Positions 16,576 to 26,766 are shown, numbered from the stretch's first letter. The stretch is 64,000 nt of DNA from Brevibacillus borstelensis (GCF_003710865.1 NZ_RHHO01000016.1:115660-179659), one strand, 5' to 3'. The notes: generated from the letters alone by a model not told the origin. A program made the numbers and translations.

Positions 16576-19395
16576 TCAGGAACGCACTGTCCCTGCAGTC
16601 GATTTGTTCGCTGGGCGCGGACGTCCGCGCCGCAGCACACCTCCCATACCCGCGACGAATGTAGGTATGCCGGCCGCTACGATAATCAGTGCCCAATCGC
16701 GGAAGTACAGATCGGTCGTTTTGAAAATCGGCTGCAGCGCATCCAGATACACGACCCCAAGCACGAGCACGATCGAGGAAAGCACGGCCCATACAAGATA
16801 CTTGTTTTCAAAAATATTGCGATGGAAAACGCTGTGCTGGCTGCGGCAGTCAAAGACGTGGATCAACTGGGCCATGACGAGTGTGACAAATGCGACAGTC
16901 TGCGCGTGGACGAGGTCATCCGGGTTCTCCCGCCAGGTCAGCCAGAAGGCCAGAAGCGTCATGAGGCCGATCAAAAAGCCGCGGCTGACAATCTTCCATC
17001 CCAATCCCCTGGCGAAAATGTTCTCGTGCTTGTTGCGCGGCCGCTGGTACATCGTGTCTGCCTCGGGCGGATCGACCCCCAGCGCCATCGCCGGCAGCCC
17101 ATCCGTCACCAGGTTCACCCAGAGAATCTGGATCGGCACCAGGGGCAGCGGCATCCCCAAAATCATGGCGAAGAACATGACCAGAATCTCACCCACGTTG
17201 GAGGCGAGCAAATAGCGAATAAATTTCCGGATGTTGTCGTAAATGTTGCGGCCCTCTTCGACCGCAGCAACGATCGTGGCAAAATTGTCATCACGCAAAA
17301 CGAGATCGGCGGCTTCCTTGGTCACATCGGTACCGGTAATCCCCATGGCAATCCCGATGTCTGCCGTTTTGATCGCAGGCGCGTCGTTTACGCCGTCGCC
17401 AGTCATCGCCACTACATGCCCGTTGCTTTGCAAGGCGCGGACGATCCGAAGCTTGTGCTCTGGCGAGACCCGGGCATAAACCGCGACCCGCTCGGCCCGT
17501 TCGGCCAGCTCTTCATCGGTCAATCGATCCAGCTCGCGCCCCTCCATGATCTCTCCGTAGCCGCGCATCAGCCCGATTTGGCGGGCAATCGCCTCAGCGG
17601 TAATGCGATGGTCGCCGGTAATCATCACCGTCTTGATGCCTGCTTGATGACACAGATTGATCGCCGGGCGCACTTCCTCGCGCGGCGGGTCAATCATGCC
17701 CGCCAGTCCGACAAAGATCAGGTCGGTTTCCTTTATTTCGGCCGATTGACCCCTGCGATAGCCTTGCAGCGGCTTGTAGGCGAATCCCAGGACCCGCAAA
17801 GCCTGGGCGGCCATTTCCTCTGTCTGGTCCAAAATCCGGTGGCGCATCGTGGCGGACAGGGGCTGCACCTGGCCGTTCCACATGATGTGGCTGCATCTGG
17901 AAAGCAGCGCTTCCGCCGCCCCCTTGGTCAACAGGACATAGCTTCCGTCGCTTTTTTGCTCCACGACCGACATCATTTTGCGGTCGGAGTCAAAAGGCAG
18001 TTCGTCTACGCGAACACCCTCCTGACGCCCTTTGCCTGTCTCCGGATCGAAGCCGAGGCCCTTGGCCGCCAGTACCTTGAGTGCGCCTTCCGTAGGATCT
18101 CCCACCACCTGCCACCGCTTCACCGCTTTCCCCATGCCAAGCAGTCTGCGCGCCTTCTCCTCTTCGCAGGAGAGCTGGGCGTTGTTGCAGCGCTGGGCGA
18201 TCTGCAGCAACTGAACCAGCGCCTGATCGCGGTCGGGAGCAATTTGCTTGCCCTGCAGAAGAAAGGCGCCATGCGGCTCGTAGCCGCTGCCGGTTACCTG
18301 ATAGGTCGTGTTGCTATGCCAGATGTGGGTGACGGTCATTTTGTTCTGCGTCAAGGTTCCTGTCTTGTCGGAGCAAATGACTGAGGCACATCCAAGCGTT
18401 TCTACGGACGGCAGCTTGCGGACGATTGCGTTTCGCCTGATCATCCGCTGTACCCCCAAAGCCAGGGCAACAGTCACGATGGCCGGCAAACCTTCCGGGA
18501 TCGCGGCGACCGCCAAACTCACACCGGCGAGAAACATCGTAAACAGCTCATGCCCATGCCATACCCCTGCTCCGATCACGACCAGCGTGAGCAGAACGGC
18601 GACGACTACGAGGATTTTCCCCATTTGCTCCAAGCGGATTTGCAAAGGAGTCTCGGCTATCTCCGCCTGATTCATCATATGGGCGATCTTTCCGATCTCG
18701 GTATCCATTCCTGTGGAGACGACCAGCCCTTGCCCGGTCCCTCCGGTCACCATCGTGCCCATGAATGCAAGGTTTTTCTGGTCTCCGAGCGGCACCGCAT
18801 CATCGGACACAGCCGAGAGCGCCCCCGCGGTTTTGGAAACCGGAACAGACTCCCCTGTCAATGCCGACTCCTCGATCTCTAGCCGATTGGCTGAAAACAG
18901 ACGCAGGTCAGCCGGGACCCGATCCCCTGCTTCCAGCAGCACCAGATCGCCGGGAACGAGCCGGGATGCCGGGATCAGGAAAAGCTGGCCGTCGCGCATC
19001 ACGCGGGCCATCGGGGAGGCCAAATCCTTTAAGGCCTGCAGGGACCGTTCTGCCTTGGCTTCCTGAATAAAGCCCAGCACCCCGTTAATGAAAATGATGG
19101 CGATAATCGTGATGGCATCGAGATACTCTCCGAGAAAATAAGAAATCAACGTGGCAACGAACAGAATCAGCACCATGAAATCTTTAAACTGGTCAAGCAA
19201 GACCGTAAACAGCGGCTTGCGCTTGTTCGCGGCCAACTGGTTGGCGCCGATCTTGGCCAGTCTGCGCTCCGCTTCACTCTGGGACAGTCCTTCTCTGGCG
19301 TCGCTGTTCAGCGCTCTCGTCACATCAGCAGCCGCAAGCGTGTACCATTTTTGATTGGGCCTTGTGTCCACCTGAATCTCCTCCATCCCGTTCAC
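16576..19395 (-). CDS. P-type Ca2+-transporting ATPase (YloB/SERCA type)
   Basis: The 939-residue pump has the cation ATPase N-terminal domain, the actuator TGES loop (ALTGESVPV), the phosphorylation motif DKTGTLTQNKMT, the hinge TGDGVNDAPA, and a C-terminal cation ATPase domain. Ca2+ site residues are visible as AAIPEGLPA in helix 4 and NLVTDGLPA in helix 6. It expels Ca2+ across the membrane at the cost of ATP. Its size and motifs match Bacillus YloB, which is linked to sporulation. It precedes yunB on the same strand. Confidence 0.92.
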   Translation of the reverse strand: MNGMEEIQVDTRPNQKWYTLAAADVTRALNSDAREGLSQSEAERRLAKIGANQLAANKRKPLFTVLLDQFKDFMVLILFVATLISYFLGEYLDAITIIAIIFINGVLGFIQEAKAERSLQALKDLASPMARVMRDGQLFLIPASRLVPGDLVLLEAGDRVPADLRLFSANRLEIEESALTGESVPVSKTAGALSAVSDDAVPLGDQKNLAFMGTMVTGGTGQGLVVSTGMDTEIGKIAHMMNQAEIAETPLQIRLEQMGKILVVVAVLLTLVVIGAGVWHGHELFTMFLAGVSLAVAAIPEGLPAIVTVALALGVQRMIRRNAIVRKLPSVETLGCASVICSDKTGTLTQNKMTVTHIWHSNTTYQVTGSGYEPHGAFLLQGKQIAPDRDQALVQLLQIAQRCNNAQLSCEEEKARRLLGMGKAVKRWQVVGDPTEGALKVLAAKGLGFDPETGKGRQEGVRVDELPFDSDRKMMSVVEQKSDGSYVLLTKGAAEALLSRCSHIMWNGQVQPLSATMRHRILDQTEEMAAQALRVLGFAYKPLQGYRRGQSAEIKETDLIFVGLAGMIDPPREEVRPAINLCHQAGIKTVMITGDHRITAEAIARQIGLMRGYGEIMEGRELDRLTDEELAERAERVAVYARVSPEHKLRIVRALQSNGHVVAMTGDGVNDAPAIKTADIGIAMGITGTDVTKEAADLVLRDDNFATIVAAVEEGRNIYDNIRKFIRYLLASNVGEILVMFFAMILGMPLPLVPIQILWVNLVTDGLPAMALGVDPPEADTMYQRPRNKHENIFARGLGWKIVSRGFLIGLMTLLAFWLTWRENPDDLVHAQTVAFVTLVMAQLIHVFDCRSQHSVFHRNIFENKYLVWAVLSSIVLVLGVVYLDALQPIFKTTDLYFRDWALIIVAAGIPTFVAGMGGVLRRGRPRPANKSTAGTVRS

Positions 19396-19460
19396 ACTTC
19401 ATCTCATATGTATGCAGACAGGCCCCAAAATAACCCACTTGTCCGGGGAACACACAAACA

Positions 19461-19489
19461 ACCCGTCCTTGCTTGCAGAAAGGACGGGT
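19461..19489 (-). terminator. Terminator-like hairpin after ytaF
   Basis: ACCCGTCCTT (19461-19470) pairs with AAGGACGGGT (19480-19489) in a 10 bp stem. The minus-strand tail is GTTGTTTGTG, only moderately T-rich. Confidence 0.6.
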
Positions 19490-19501
19490 CGATTTACGAT
19501 C

Positions 19502-20164
19502 TCACGTGAAGCTTTTGAACAAACCGATACAGATGAGCAGGATGGGGGGAAACCAGGTAAGCCGCGACAGCCACTTCCACCTTCCGGCCTGTTGCCCCAA
19601 TACCACGCCAAGATACAGCAGGCCACCGCTCATCGCGGCGATACATGCAGCTACCGTCAGGGGAGAATAGCCTAAGAATGTCAAACTGATCCCCGCGCCA
19701 AAAGCGTCCAGCGACAGCGCCAATCCCAGCAAAACCGCTTCCCTGCCCGTAATATGCCCCGATTTGTCGGCATCCGCATAAGAGGGGTCTCTGAGGATCT
19801 GGATGATCAGCCCAAAAATGCGGAATTGGGATACGAGCGCCGGATCGCCGCTTTGTTCAGACTCGCCTGCACTTGTCTGGTCCTTTTTGGCTGAACGGGC
19901 AGAGACCAGCCGCCACAAGGTAAATGAGCCCATCCCGATCAGTACAGCCGCTCCGATTTGTTTGCCCCACTCCGGTGACAGCCAGAATACAAGCGTCGAA
20001 CCTACTGCCATTACCGTATACACCACGGCAAAGGAACAACCGGCGACGACGGCAAGGGATATCAGAGGAATCCGCATATTCCGAAGACCGTATGTCAATC
20101 CAACGGTGACGCTATCCATGCTAATCGCCAGGGACACAAGAAGAAGCGAGAGCCAGCCGCTCAT
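19502..20164 (-). CDS. ytaF: Sporulation membrane protein YtaF (MntP-like)
   Basis: The 220-residue protein has about six helices in two similar halves. Each half opens with the MntP-type signature: SLAISMDSVTVGLTYG at about 10-25 and LALSLDAFGAGISLTF at about 146-161. The Asp in each is the presumed metal-binding residue of Mn2+ exporters. A central hydrophilic loop separates the halves. Length and motifs match YtaF. The transported ion is not known from sequence. It appears monocistronic. Confidence 0.87.
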   Translation of the reverse strand: MSGWLSLLLVSLAISMDSVTVGLTYGLRNMRIPLISLAVVAGCSFAVVYTVMAVGSTLVFWLSPEWGKQIGAAVLIGMGSFTLWRLVSARSAKKDQTSAGESEQSGDPALVSQFRIFGLIIQILRDPSYADADKSGHITGREAVLLGLALSLDAFGAGISLTFLGYSPLTVAACIAAMSGGLLYLGVVLGQQAGRWKWLSRLTWFPPILLICIGLFKSFT

Positions 20165-20290
20165 GATGCCATCACCTCTCTTTCCCGTTGCCCTTTAGAA
20201 TACGCTCCGCGCTTATCCGATGTGCCCTTTTTGACCAGGGGCGTTTTCCCGCAGCTTTCGCTCATCTGTAAACACGATATGTTTCAAGCA

Positions 20291-20324
20291 AAAAGAAAAG
20301 CCCGGAGGGTATGCCCCGGGCCAA
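20291..20324 (-). terminator. Terminator of the Spo0M-like gene
   Basis: GCCCGG (20300-20305) pairs with CCGGGC (20316-20321); the minus-strand side continues with TTTTCTTTTT. Confidence 0.75.
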
Positions 20325-20336
20325 AAACTTGCGTGT

Positions 20337-21293
20337 TTACAGATCATCAAAGCCGCCAAAGTCAAAATCGTCTCCGCCTTCATCGCCGCCGGACTCTTCG
20401 CCCGACTCCCCGAAGGCAAGCTCACCCGCATCCGACATGAGCTCGCCCAAGAGCATTCCTCCCAGGAGGCCCGCAGCCATTCCGCCGATCATGCCGCCCA
20501 TGCCGGAACGACCTCCATGCATTTGCCCATAGGAAGCCATGGAAACATACGGGATGGCTTGCGGATTTTCCGCGTACTCGCGCAGTTTTTCCAGCAAAAA
20601 ACGGGACAGCTCCTCTTCCTTCTCTGCGGCAAGCAGCTCCTGCGGCACGATGAGCTCTGCCTTGTACTCCTTCTGGCGTCCCATCAGCATGCCCGGCACG
20701 GTCAAGTCGAGCTCGAGCAGCAGCCGCATTTCGCCAGGCGTGGAGAAAAAGACGACATCCAGCTCGCGCAGCGGTATCCCCAGCGACTGCCCTGTAAAGA
20801 ACGAAAACTCTTGTCCATAAGGAGTCAGACCGCCGGAGTCCGGCTTTTGCCGCAGGTCCAGCCGGTTCAGGGCGTTCAGTACCCGCTCCACCGGCTCCGG
20901 CGGCAGCACCTCCACCCGATCCATGTCAGTCGGATCAAGCGCCATTTCCACGTCCAGCTTTGTCTGCAAGCCGTACTGGATAGACGGCGACGAGATCGCC
21001 AGCCCCTGCGGAAGCTCAAAGGAAACGGGGATGTCCACTGTGTAAGGCTTTGGCAGTACCTTAAAGCTGTGGGCAACCTGGACGGAATGCACCTGACGGG
21101 TTACGATTTGCCCTTTGACCCGGGCGTTCATCATCAAAAGAACGCTCAGCTCTGTAATCCGCTGCTCCACGTTCCCGCCTTCGATATGAATGTGTCCGGT
21201 CACGGTTTCACCCAGGCGATAAGCCGGCTGATCCAGCCGAAGATCCACGGTTGCTGCGCCTACGCCGAATTTGGCCATCAACTTTTTGAACAT
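20337..21293 (-). CDS. spo0M: Sporulation-control protein Spo0M
   Basis: The 318-residue protein has an arrestin-like double beta fold: MFKKLMAKFGVGAATVDL at the start and then GETVTGHIHIEGG. This is the Spo0M family, which affects sporulation and cell division. The C terminus is unusual in composition: a Gly/Met-rich stretch (GMGGMIGGMAAGLLGGM, about 265-285) and an acidic Gly/Asp/Phe tail. AAGGAGG before 21293 sets the start; an upstream ATG in frame is not supported. Confidence 0.88.
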   Translation of the reverse strand: MFKKLMAKFGVGAATVDLRLDQPAYRLGETVTGHIHIEGGNVEQRITELSVLLMMNARVKGQIVTRQVHSVQVAHSFKVLPKPYTVDIPVSFELPQGLAISSPSIQYGLQTKLDVEMALDPTDMDRVEVLPPEPVERVLNALNRLDLRQKPDSGGLTPYGQEFSFFTGQSLGIPLRELDVVFFSTPGEMRLLLELDLTVPGMLMGRQKEYKAELIVPQELLAAEKEEELSRFLLEKLREYAENPQAIPYVSMASYGQMHGGRSGMGGMIGGMAAGLLGGMLLGELMSDAGELAFGESGEESGGDEGGDDFDFGGFDDL

Positions 21294-21572
21294 GACGGGT
21301 TCCTCCTTATCAAATAAACGAACGCTAATATATCCAGTGTAGCAAAAGCTGGGTGGCTGCGCGAGTGGCACCGGCAATTGTTCACGAAACGATCATGGAG
21401 GAACGCCGCCTGCCTCTTACCGCCTTGTTAATCGATCGTTTAATTGGCGCTCCTTTCCGGGTCAGCTTCCGGGAATGCACACGGTAGCTGACTTGCGGCA
21501 AGTCACTGGCAAGCCTGCTTTCCTGAAGGAAAAAAGAAGCAGACTTCACGGTCTTTCCCGCTCCTTTTTTCC

Positions 21573-21647
21573 TGCCGGCTCATTTTGGCCTGCCACTCAT
21601 TTTTATCTGCCAGTTCATTTTGGTCTGCCAGCTCCTTTGGCCTGCCC
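21573..21647. repeat. Imperfect 17-18 bp tandem repeat after kdpC
   Basis: Four units of the form TGCCRGYTCATTTTGGYC begin at 21573, 21591, 21608 and 21626, and end at the kdpC stop codon (21649). The rest of 21294-21572 holds the Spo0M upstream region and a palindromic stretch TGACTTGCGGCAAGTCA near 21490 with no T-run. Confidence 0.85.
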
Positions 21648-21648
21648 T

Positions 21649-22212
21649 CTACTTCATCCGGTCGAGCGCAATATTCAGCTTGAGTACATTCACCCGGGGC
21701 TGTCCAAAGACACCCAGACTCCGCTCCTCGGTATACTCGTCAATCAAGGCGTTCAGCCTAGCCTGATCGAGATTCCTCGCTTTTGCGATGCGCTCTGCCT
21801 GTACGCGAGCCGCCTCGGGGGAAATGTGCGGGTCCAGCCCGGAGCCGGAGTTGGTCAAGAGATCGGCGGGGATCTCTTCCTGCTTGACTGTCGGATTGGC
21901 CTTCAGAAAAGCCTCTATGTCCTTTGTCGTCCGCCCGGCCAAAGCCGGATTGGACGGGGCGTAGTTGTTGGAGCCGGAGCTTGCCGCATTATATTCAATA
22001 GAAGAAATGCGTCCCGCAAAATACTTCGGGTCTGTAAACGCTTGGCCGATCAACTCTGAACCGATCACGTTTCCCTTGTCATCCACGATCAGGCTGCCGC
22101 TCGCCTTGGCGGGCATCGCCAGCTTGGAGATGCCGGTCATCGCCAGCGGGTAGGCAAGCCCGCAGATCAAAAGCAGAACGACACTGAGACGAACATTTTG
22201 CAGCATGGACAT
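21649..22212 (-). CDS. kdpC: K+-transporting ATPase subunit KdpC
   Basis: The 187-residue protein has one N-terminal helix (about 8-30) and the KdpC signatures GSELIGQAFTDPKYFAGR and SGLDPHISPEAA. It stabilises the Kdp complex and helps ATP binding by KdpB. It is the last gene of the kdp operon and lies 36 bases past kdpB. Confidence 0.97.
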   Translation of the reverse strand: MSMLQNVRLSVVLLLICGLAYPLAMTGISKLAMPAKASGSLIVDDKGNVIGSELIGQAFTDPKYFAGRISSIEYNAASSGSNNYAPSNPALAGRTTKDIEAFLKANPTVKQEEIPADLLTNSGSGLDPHISPEAARVQAERIAKARNLDQARLNALIDEYTEERSLGVFGQPRVNVLKLNIALDRMK

Positions 22213-22248
22213 TCACCTATTCCTTTCCATTATGGGTGTCGTGACGAT

Positions 22249-24288
22249 TTAGACCAGGCTCAGCGAGACCAGCGCCAAGTCGATCAGCTTGATGCCGACA
22301 AACGGAGCGGCGATTCCGCCCAATCCGTATAAGGCAAGATTGCGGCCAAGCAGCCTGCTTGCGCTCATCGGGACGTATTTGACCCCTTTCATCGCCAGCG
22401 GAATCAGGATCGGGATGATGACGGCATTGAAGATCAGCGCGGACAGTATGGCGCTTTGCGGTGTAGCCAGCTGCATGATGTTGAGCGCCGACATCTGCGG
22501 AATTGCCAGCATGAACATCGCCGGGATGATCGCGAAATACTTGGCGACGTCGTTGGCGATGCTGAACGTCGTCAATGCTCCGCGGGTCATCAAAAGCTGC
22601 TTGCCAATCGCTACCACCTCGATGATTTTGGTCGGATCGGAATCGAGATCCACCATGTTGGCTGCTTCCTTCGCCGCCACGGTACCGCTGTTCATCGCCA
22701 GCCCGACGTCCGCCTGGGCCAGCGCCGGAGCGTCGTTGGTGCCGTCTCCCGTCATAGCGACCAGCTTCCCTTGCGCCTGCTCTTTTTTGATCAAGGAAAT
22801 CTTGTCTTCCGGCTTCGCCTCCGCAACGAAGTCGTCTACCCCCGCCTCACGGGCAATCGTCGCCGCCGTCAGCGGATTGTCGCCTGTGCACATGACGGTG
22901 CGGATGCCCATCCGCCGCAGCTCCTCGAAGCGCTCCCGCATACCCGGCTTGACTGTATCTTTGAGATAGATCAGCCCGAGGATGCGTTCGTCCACGGCTA
23001 CAGCCAAAGGCGTGCCGCCCTCTGTGGCGATCTGCCGCATTTTCTCCTCCAGCTCCGCGGGAATCTGACCGCCTTTTTCTGCGGTATGCGCCTTGATCGC
23101 ATCGACAGCTCCTTTGCGTATTTCACGCCCGTCCGGAAGCAGCGTGCCGCTCATTCTCGTCTCCGCCCGAAATTCGATTCCCACTGCCCGAGGGATATCC
23201 AGAACAGGCGAAGAAACTCCCTGCCGCTTTGCCAGTTCGATAATAGACCTTCCCTCCGGCGTCTCGTCAAAGATGGAGCTTTGCGCCGCAGCCAGGCTCA
23301 ATTCCTCCTCGCTCGCATTCCCGACCGGGAAAAAGGCCGCGGCCATCCGGTTCCCAAACGTAATCGTTCCGGTTTTGTCCAAAATAATCGTGTTGATGTC
23401 GCCTGCGGCCTCTACCGCTTTCCCCGATTTGGCGATCACATGGAACTGCGTGACGCGATCCATGCCGGCGATGCCGATGGCTGACAAAAGCCCCCCGATG
23501 GTGGTAGGAATCAGGCAGACCAGCAGCGCGATCAGCGTCGCCATGGGGATAGCTGCATTCACGTAACCGGCGATCGGCAAAAGCGTCGTGCAGACGATCA
23601 GAAAAATCAGCGTCAGCGTGACGAGGAGCGTGCTCAATGCGATTTCGTTCGGCGTTTTTTGCCGCTTGGCCCCTTCTACGAGACTGATCATGCGATCCAG
23701 GAACGATTCGCCCGGATCGGCAGTGATCCGCACCTTGATCGTGTCGCTGACGACCCGCGTTCCGCCGGTGACCGAGTTGAAATCCCCGCCCGCCTCCTTG
23801 ATCACGGGGGCGGACTCTCCGGTGATCGCCGATTCATCCACCGACGCGACGCCTTCGACAATTTCGCCGTCGCCCGGGATCATTTCGCCCGCCTCGACGA
23901 TGACGAGATCGCCCTTTCGCAGCTTGGTGGCCGGGATCGCTTTGACGCTTCCATCCTTTTGGACGAGCCGGCCCACCGCATCCTGTTTCGTTTTTTTCAG
24001 GCTGTCCGCCTGCGCCCTGCCCCGGCCTTCGGCGAGCGCCTCGGCAAAGTTGGCAAAGAGGATCGTGAACAGCAGGATCAAGCTGACGGCCGCATTGTAG
24101 CCCGGATCGGACTGGCCGCCAAAAGAGGTCGGAAAAAAAGCCAAGAGCAGCGTGATCAAAAATCCTGCTTCGACGACGAACATCACCGGATTTTTGCACA
24201 TCACGCGCGGGTCCAGCTTCCGGAATGAATCCAGCAGAGCCCGTTTGTACAAATCATGGGAAAGCGCGGTTTTGCGCTGTGTACTCAT
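22249..24288 (-). CDS. kdpB: K+-transporting ATPase subunit KdpB
   Basis: The 679-residue P-type ATPase subunit has the actuator motif ITGESAPV, the phosphorylation site [11 protein letters not shown], and the hinge [16 protein letters not shown]. It energises K+ uptake through KdpA. Length and motifs are standard. It sits between kdpA and kdpC in one transcript. Confidence 0.97.
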   Translation of the reverse strand: MSTQRKTALSHDLYKRALLDSFRKLDPRVMCKNPVMFVVEAGFLITLLLAFFPTSFGGQSDPGYNAAVSLILLFTILFANFAEALAEGRGRAQADSLKKTKQDAVGRLVQKDGSVKAIPATKLRKGDLVIVEAGEMIPGDGEIVEGVASVDESAITGESAPVIKEAGGDFNSVTGGTRVVSDTIKVRITADPGESFLDRMISLVEGAKRQKTPNEIALSTLLVTLTLIFLIVCTTLLPIAGYVNAAIPMATLIALLVCLIPTTIGGLLSAIGIAGMDRVTQFHVIAKSGKAVEAAGDINTIILDKTGTITFGNRMAAAFFPVGNASEEELSLAAAQSSIFDETPEGRSIIELAKRQGVSSPVLDIPRAVGIEFRAETRMSGTLLPDGREIRKGAVDAIKAHTAEKGGQIPAELEEKMRQIATEGGTPLAVAVDERILGLIYLKDTVKPGMRERFEELRRMGIRTVMCTGDNPLTAATIAREAGVDDFVAEAKPEDKISLIKKEQAQGKLVAMTGDGTNDAPALAQADVGLAMNSGTVAAKEAANMVDLDSDPTKIIEVVAIGKQLLMTRGALTTFSIANDVAKYFAIIPAMFMLAIPQMSALNIMQLATPQSAILSALIFNAVIIPILIPLAMKGVKYVPMSASRLLGRNLALYGLGGIAAPFVGIKLIDLALVSLSLV

Positions 24289-24375
24289 CGAAAGTCTCCT
24301 TCCCCCGGAGCCGCTTTGTTTATACTCCGGGTCGGCTATAATCCAAGGTCAGCCATATCAATTACATACACGTGT

Positions 24376-26049
24376 CTATCGGATCGTCAGCCACTCGGCC
24401 ACTGGACCCAGCGCAACGACCGGGAAAAAGGTCAGCGCCCCGACGATCAGGACTGTCGCCAAGAGAATAAGCAAAAAGACGCTGCTGTCGGTCTGTAGCG
24501 TGCCCAAGGTCACCGGCACCGGCGTTTTTCTGAGCAGCGACCCGGCTACCGCAACCATCGTGATGATGGAGATGTACCGCCCAAACAGCATGACCAAGCC
24601 GGTCGAAATATTCCAAAACGGCGTGTTGTCCCCCAGCCCTTCAAAGCCCGAGCCGTTGTTGGCAGCCGAGGACGTGAATTCGTAGACGACCTGCGAAATG
24701 CCGTGAAAGCCGGGATTGGAGATGGCGGTGCTGCCCATCCCGGTGGCAAGAGCCACGGCGGACGGCGCCAAAATGATCAACGGGTGGACGAGAAGCGTGA
24801 GCGCGATCAGCTTCATCTCCTTTGCCTCGATCTTGCGGCCCAGAAACTCGGGCGTCCTCCCGACCATCAGCCCGGCCAGAAACACCGCCAGCAAGGCGTA
24901 CATCAGGATGTTGACCATGCCGACTCCGTCGCCGCCAAAGACGCAGTTGAGCATCATCTGCGCGAGCGGAACCAGGCCGCCCAGCGGCGTCAGGGTGTCG
25001 TGCATGTTGTTGACCGTGCCGGTCGTGGCGGCTGTGGTCACCGCGGTAAACAGGGCGCTTTGCACGATGCCGAAGCGCACTTCCTTTCCTTCCATGCTGC
25101 CCATCTCCTGAGAGAGGCCCGCTTTTGCCAGAGCCGGGTTGCCGTTCGTTTCACTGATGTACGCCATGGTTAAAAAGGCAAGGAACATCAGCCCCATAGC
25201 GGCAAACAAAATCCACCCCTGCTTGCGGCTTTTCGCCATGTGCCCAAACGCAATCGGCAGCGCGGCCGGGATGACAAACATCGAGAGCATTTCCAGCACA
25301 TTGGTAAACGGCGTCGGGTTTTCAAACGGATGGGACGAGTTGACGCCGAAAAAGCCGCCTCCGTTCGTTCCCAGATGCTTGATCGCAACCTGGGAAGCTA
25401 CAGGCCCTCGCGCGATCTGCTGTTCCACGCCTTCGAGCGTATGGGCGGTCGCCGCCGGCTCCAGCGTCTGCGGTACTCCCTGGCTGACCAGTACCAGCGT
25501 GACGACGACAGCCAGCGGGATCAGCAGCCGTGTATGGGCACGCACCAGGTCGACGTAAAAGTTGCCGAGGCTACTTTGGCCGGTCACTCCCCGCATGAAT
25601 GCCATCACGGCGGCGATTCCCGTCGCTGGCGTAGTAAACATCAGGTACATAATGACAGCCATTTGCGACAGATAGGAAAGTCCTGTCTCGCCGCTGTAAT
25701 GCTGCAGGTTCGTATTGGTCAGAAAGGATGTGACGGTATTGAATGCCAGCAGCGGTTCCATCGCGCCGATGCCCGCCGGATTGCCCGGCAAAATCCCCTG
25801 CAGCCGCAAAATCAGATAGCAGATGGCGGCCATCGCCAGGTTGCTGGCCAGCAGAGCCACAACATACTGCTTCCAGTTCATGTCCCCTGTCCGAATGCCG
25901 GACACCTTATAGAGGGCCTGCTCTACGCCGCCGAACACTTTGTCCATCCTGGTCCTCTCAAGGGCAAAGGCCCTCTCCAGATAACGGCCCATCGGGATGG
26001 CGGCCGCAAGCAGCAAGGCCAAAAACAACGAAATTTGGATGAAGTCCAC
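24376..26049 (-). CDS. kdpA: K+-transporting ATPase subunit KdpA
   Basis: The 557-residue channel-like subunit carries the selectivity segments typical of KdpA (NTVTSFLTNTNLQHYSGE, GTNGGGFFGVNSSHPFENP, SAANNGSGFEGL). The start is the GTG at 26049 behind GAGGAGG; a longer upstream frame would give a non-family extension, and 557 residues is the normal length. It binds and conducts K+ in the high-affinity Kdp pump. Confidence 0.96.
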   Translation of the reverse strand: MDFIQISLFLALLLAAAIPMGRYLERAFALERTRMDKVFGGVEQALYKVSGIRTGDMNWKQYVVALLASNLAMAAICYLILRLQGILPGNPAGIGAMEPLLAFNTVTSFLTNTNLQHYSGETGLSYLSQMAVIMYLMFTTPATGIAAVMAFMRGVTGQSSLGNFYVDLVRAHTRLLIPLAVVVTLVLVSQGVPQTLEPAATAHTLEGVEQQIARGPVASQVAIKHLGTNGGGFFGVNSSHPFENPTPFTNVLEMLSMFVIPAALPIAFGHMAKSRKQGWILFAAMGLMFLAFLTMAYISETNGNPALAKAGLSQEMGSMEGKEVRFGIVQSALFTAVTTAATTGTVNNMHDTLTPLGGLVPLAQMMLNCVFGGDGVGMVNILMYALLAVFLAGLMVGRTPEFLGRKIEAKEMKLIALTLLVHPLIILAPSAVALATGMGSTAISNPGFHGISQVVYEFTSSAANNGSGFEGLGDNTPFWNISTGLVMLFGRYISIITMVAVAGSLLRKTPVPVTLGTLQTDSSVFLLILLATVLIVGALTFFPVVALGPVAEWLTIR

Positions 26050-26086
26050 AACAAGCTCCTCCTCACATGTTTCAAACAGACGGACT

Positions 26087-26164
26087 CTAGTATTTCTCCG
26101 GATAAACAAGGGCGTGGCACAGGTATACGATCAGCCCGGCGGCGATCAACAGCAAAACGCTCAT
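26087..26164 (-). CDS. kdpF: Small subunit KdpF
   Basis: This 25-residue single-helix peptide (MSVLLLIAAGLIVYL, then CHALVYPEKY) has the KdpF form, including the Tyr-Leu and YPEKY end. Its ATG overlaps the stop of the preceding small gene in an ATGA. It is 37 bases before the kdpA start. It probably stabilises the Kdp complex in the membrane. Confidence 0.85.
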   Translation of the reverse strand: MSVLLLIAAGLIVYLCHALVYPEKY

Positions 26165-26268
26165 TCCTTCTTCCCCTCCTGCTCTTCTGCTACTGCCTCG
26201 CAAAACTTGACGACGCCGTAAAAAATCGCAAACGACAAGGCGATCAGCAATACGGAAACCGCGTCCAT
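26161..26268 (-). CDS. 35-residue membrane peptide coupled to kdpF
   Basis: MDAVSVLLIALSFAIFYGVV forms one helix, followed by a short acidic tail (CEAVAEEQEGKKE). GGAGGGAGG lies before the ATG and the stop overlaps the kdpF start as ATGA, so it is translated with the operon. I do not recognise a named family. It could be a second small Kdp subunit or a regulator. Its position as first gene of the operon and strong ribosome site make it a likely real gene. Confidence 0.7.
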   Translation of the reverse strand: MDAVSVLLIALSFAIFYGVVKFCEAVAEEQEGKKE

Positions 26269-26440
26269 CTTCGAGCCTCCCTCCATGCTCAGGAAATTGC
26301 TTATAGTCCAATCCACCCGGAATACTTGCTTGCTTTCATCCTCCCTTTGACTTGTCGTGTATGAGCCGAGCGGACTCTTTCGCTTACGCCTCTGCCCCTC
26401 TCCCAAGCGATGCCCGGAGCGGTGCCTTTGGGTAAAAAAA

Positions 26441-26620
26441 TAGACCAATGCTTACTCCTTCCCCAGGCGACAAACAAGCACAGGCCACTGCGGGCAGCCA
26501 AAAAAACAGCCGCTCGCAAACGGATCGGGCCGGACGGCGATTCATCCAGAATCGCTTCTCCCTTCGATCCGCCGGTGTCTCTTGCTTTGCCTTGTCGGGG
26601 AAAAAGTACTCATTGGTCTA
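26441..26620 (-). other. Long inverted repeat with T7 tail in the kdp leader
   Basis: The arms are 26597-26620 and 26441-26464. The outer 10 bp (TAGACCAATG with CATTGGTCTA) are perfect and about 10 of the inner 14 positions also pair, counting G-T. The 132-base interior contains a perfect hairpin with arms GCGATTC and GAATCGC. On the minus strand seven T residues follow directly (26434-26440). It lies between the c-di-AMP riboswitch terminator and the first kdp gene. It could be a long-range terminator or regulatory RNA, or a MITE-like insertion. Confidence 0.6.
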
Positions 26621-26766
26621 CCTAACGCCCAGCCGGCAATCCATTGCCCTCTTTGCGCTCTGTCTCCCTGTTCCTTTTTCCAAAACAGACGATTTTTACT
26701 GACAGAAAAACGAAAAGACCTGCAAATCAGATCGAACAGGCGGATTGCTGCCGCATTTGGGCAACA

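Noticed and set aside
16120..18384. 754-codon open frame on the plus strand
   Set aside because: It lies antisense to the Ca2+ ATPase gene, has no family features and is rich in His, Arg and Gln as expected from a shadow of a GC-rich gene.
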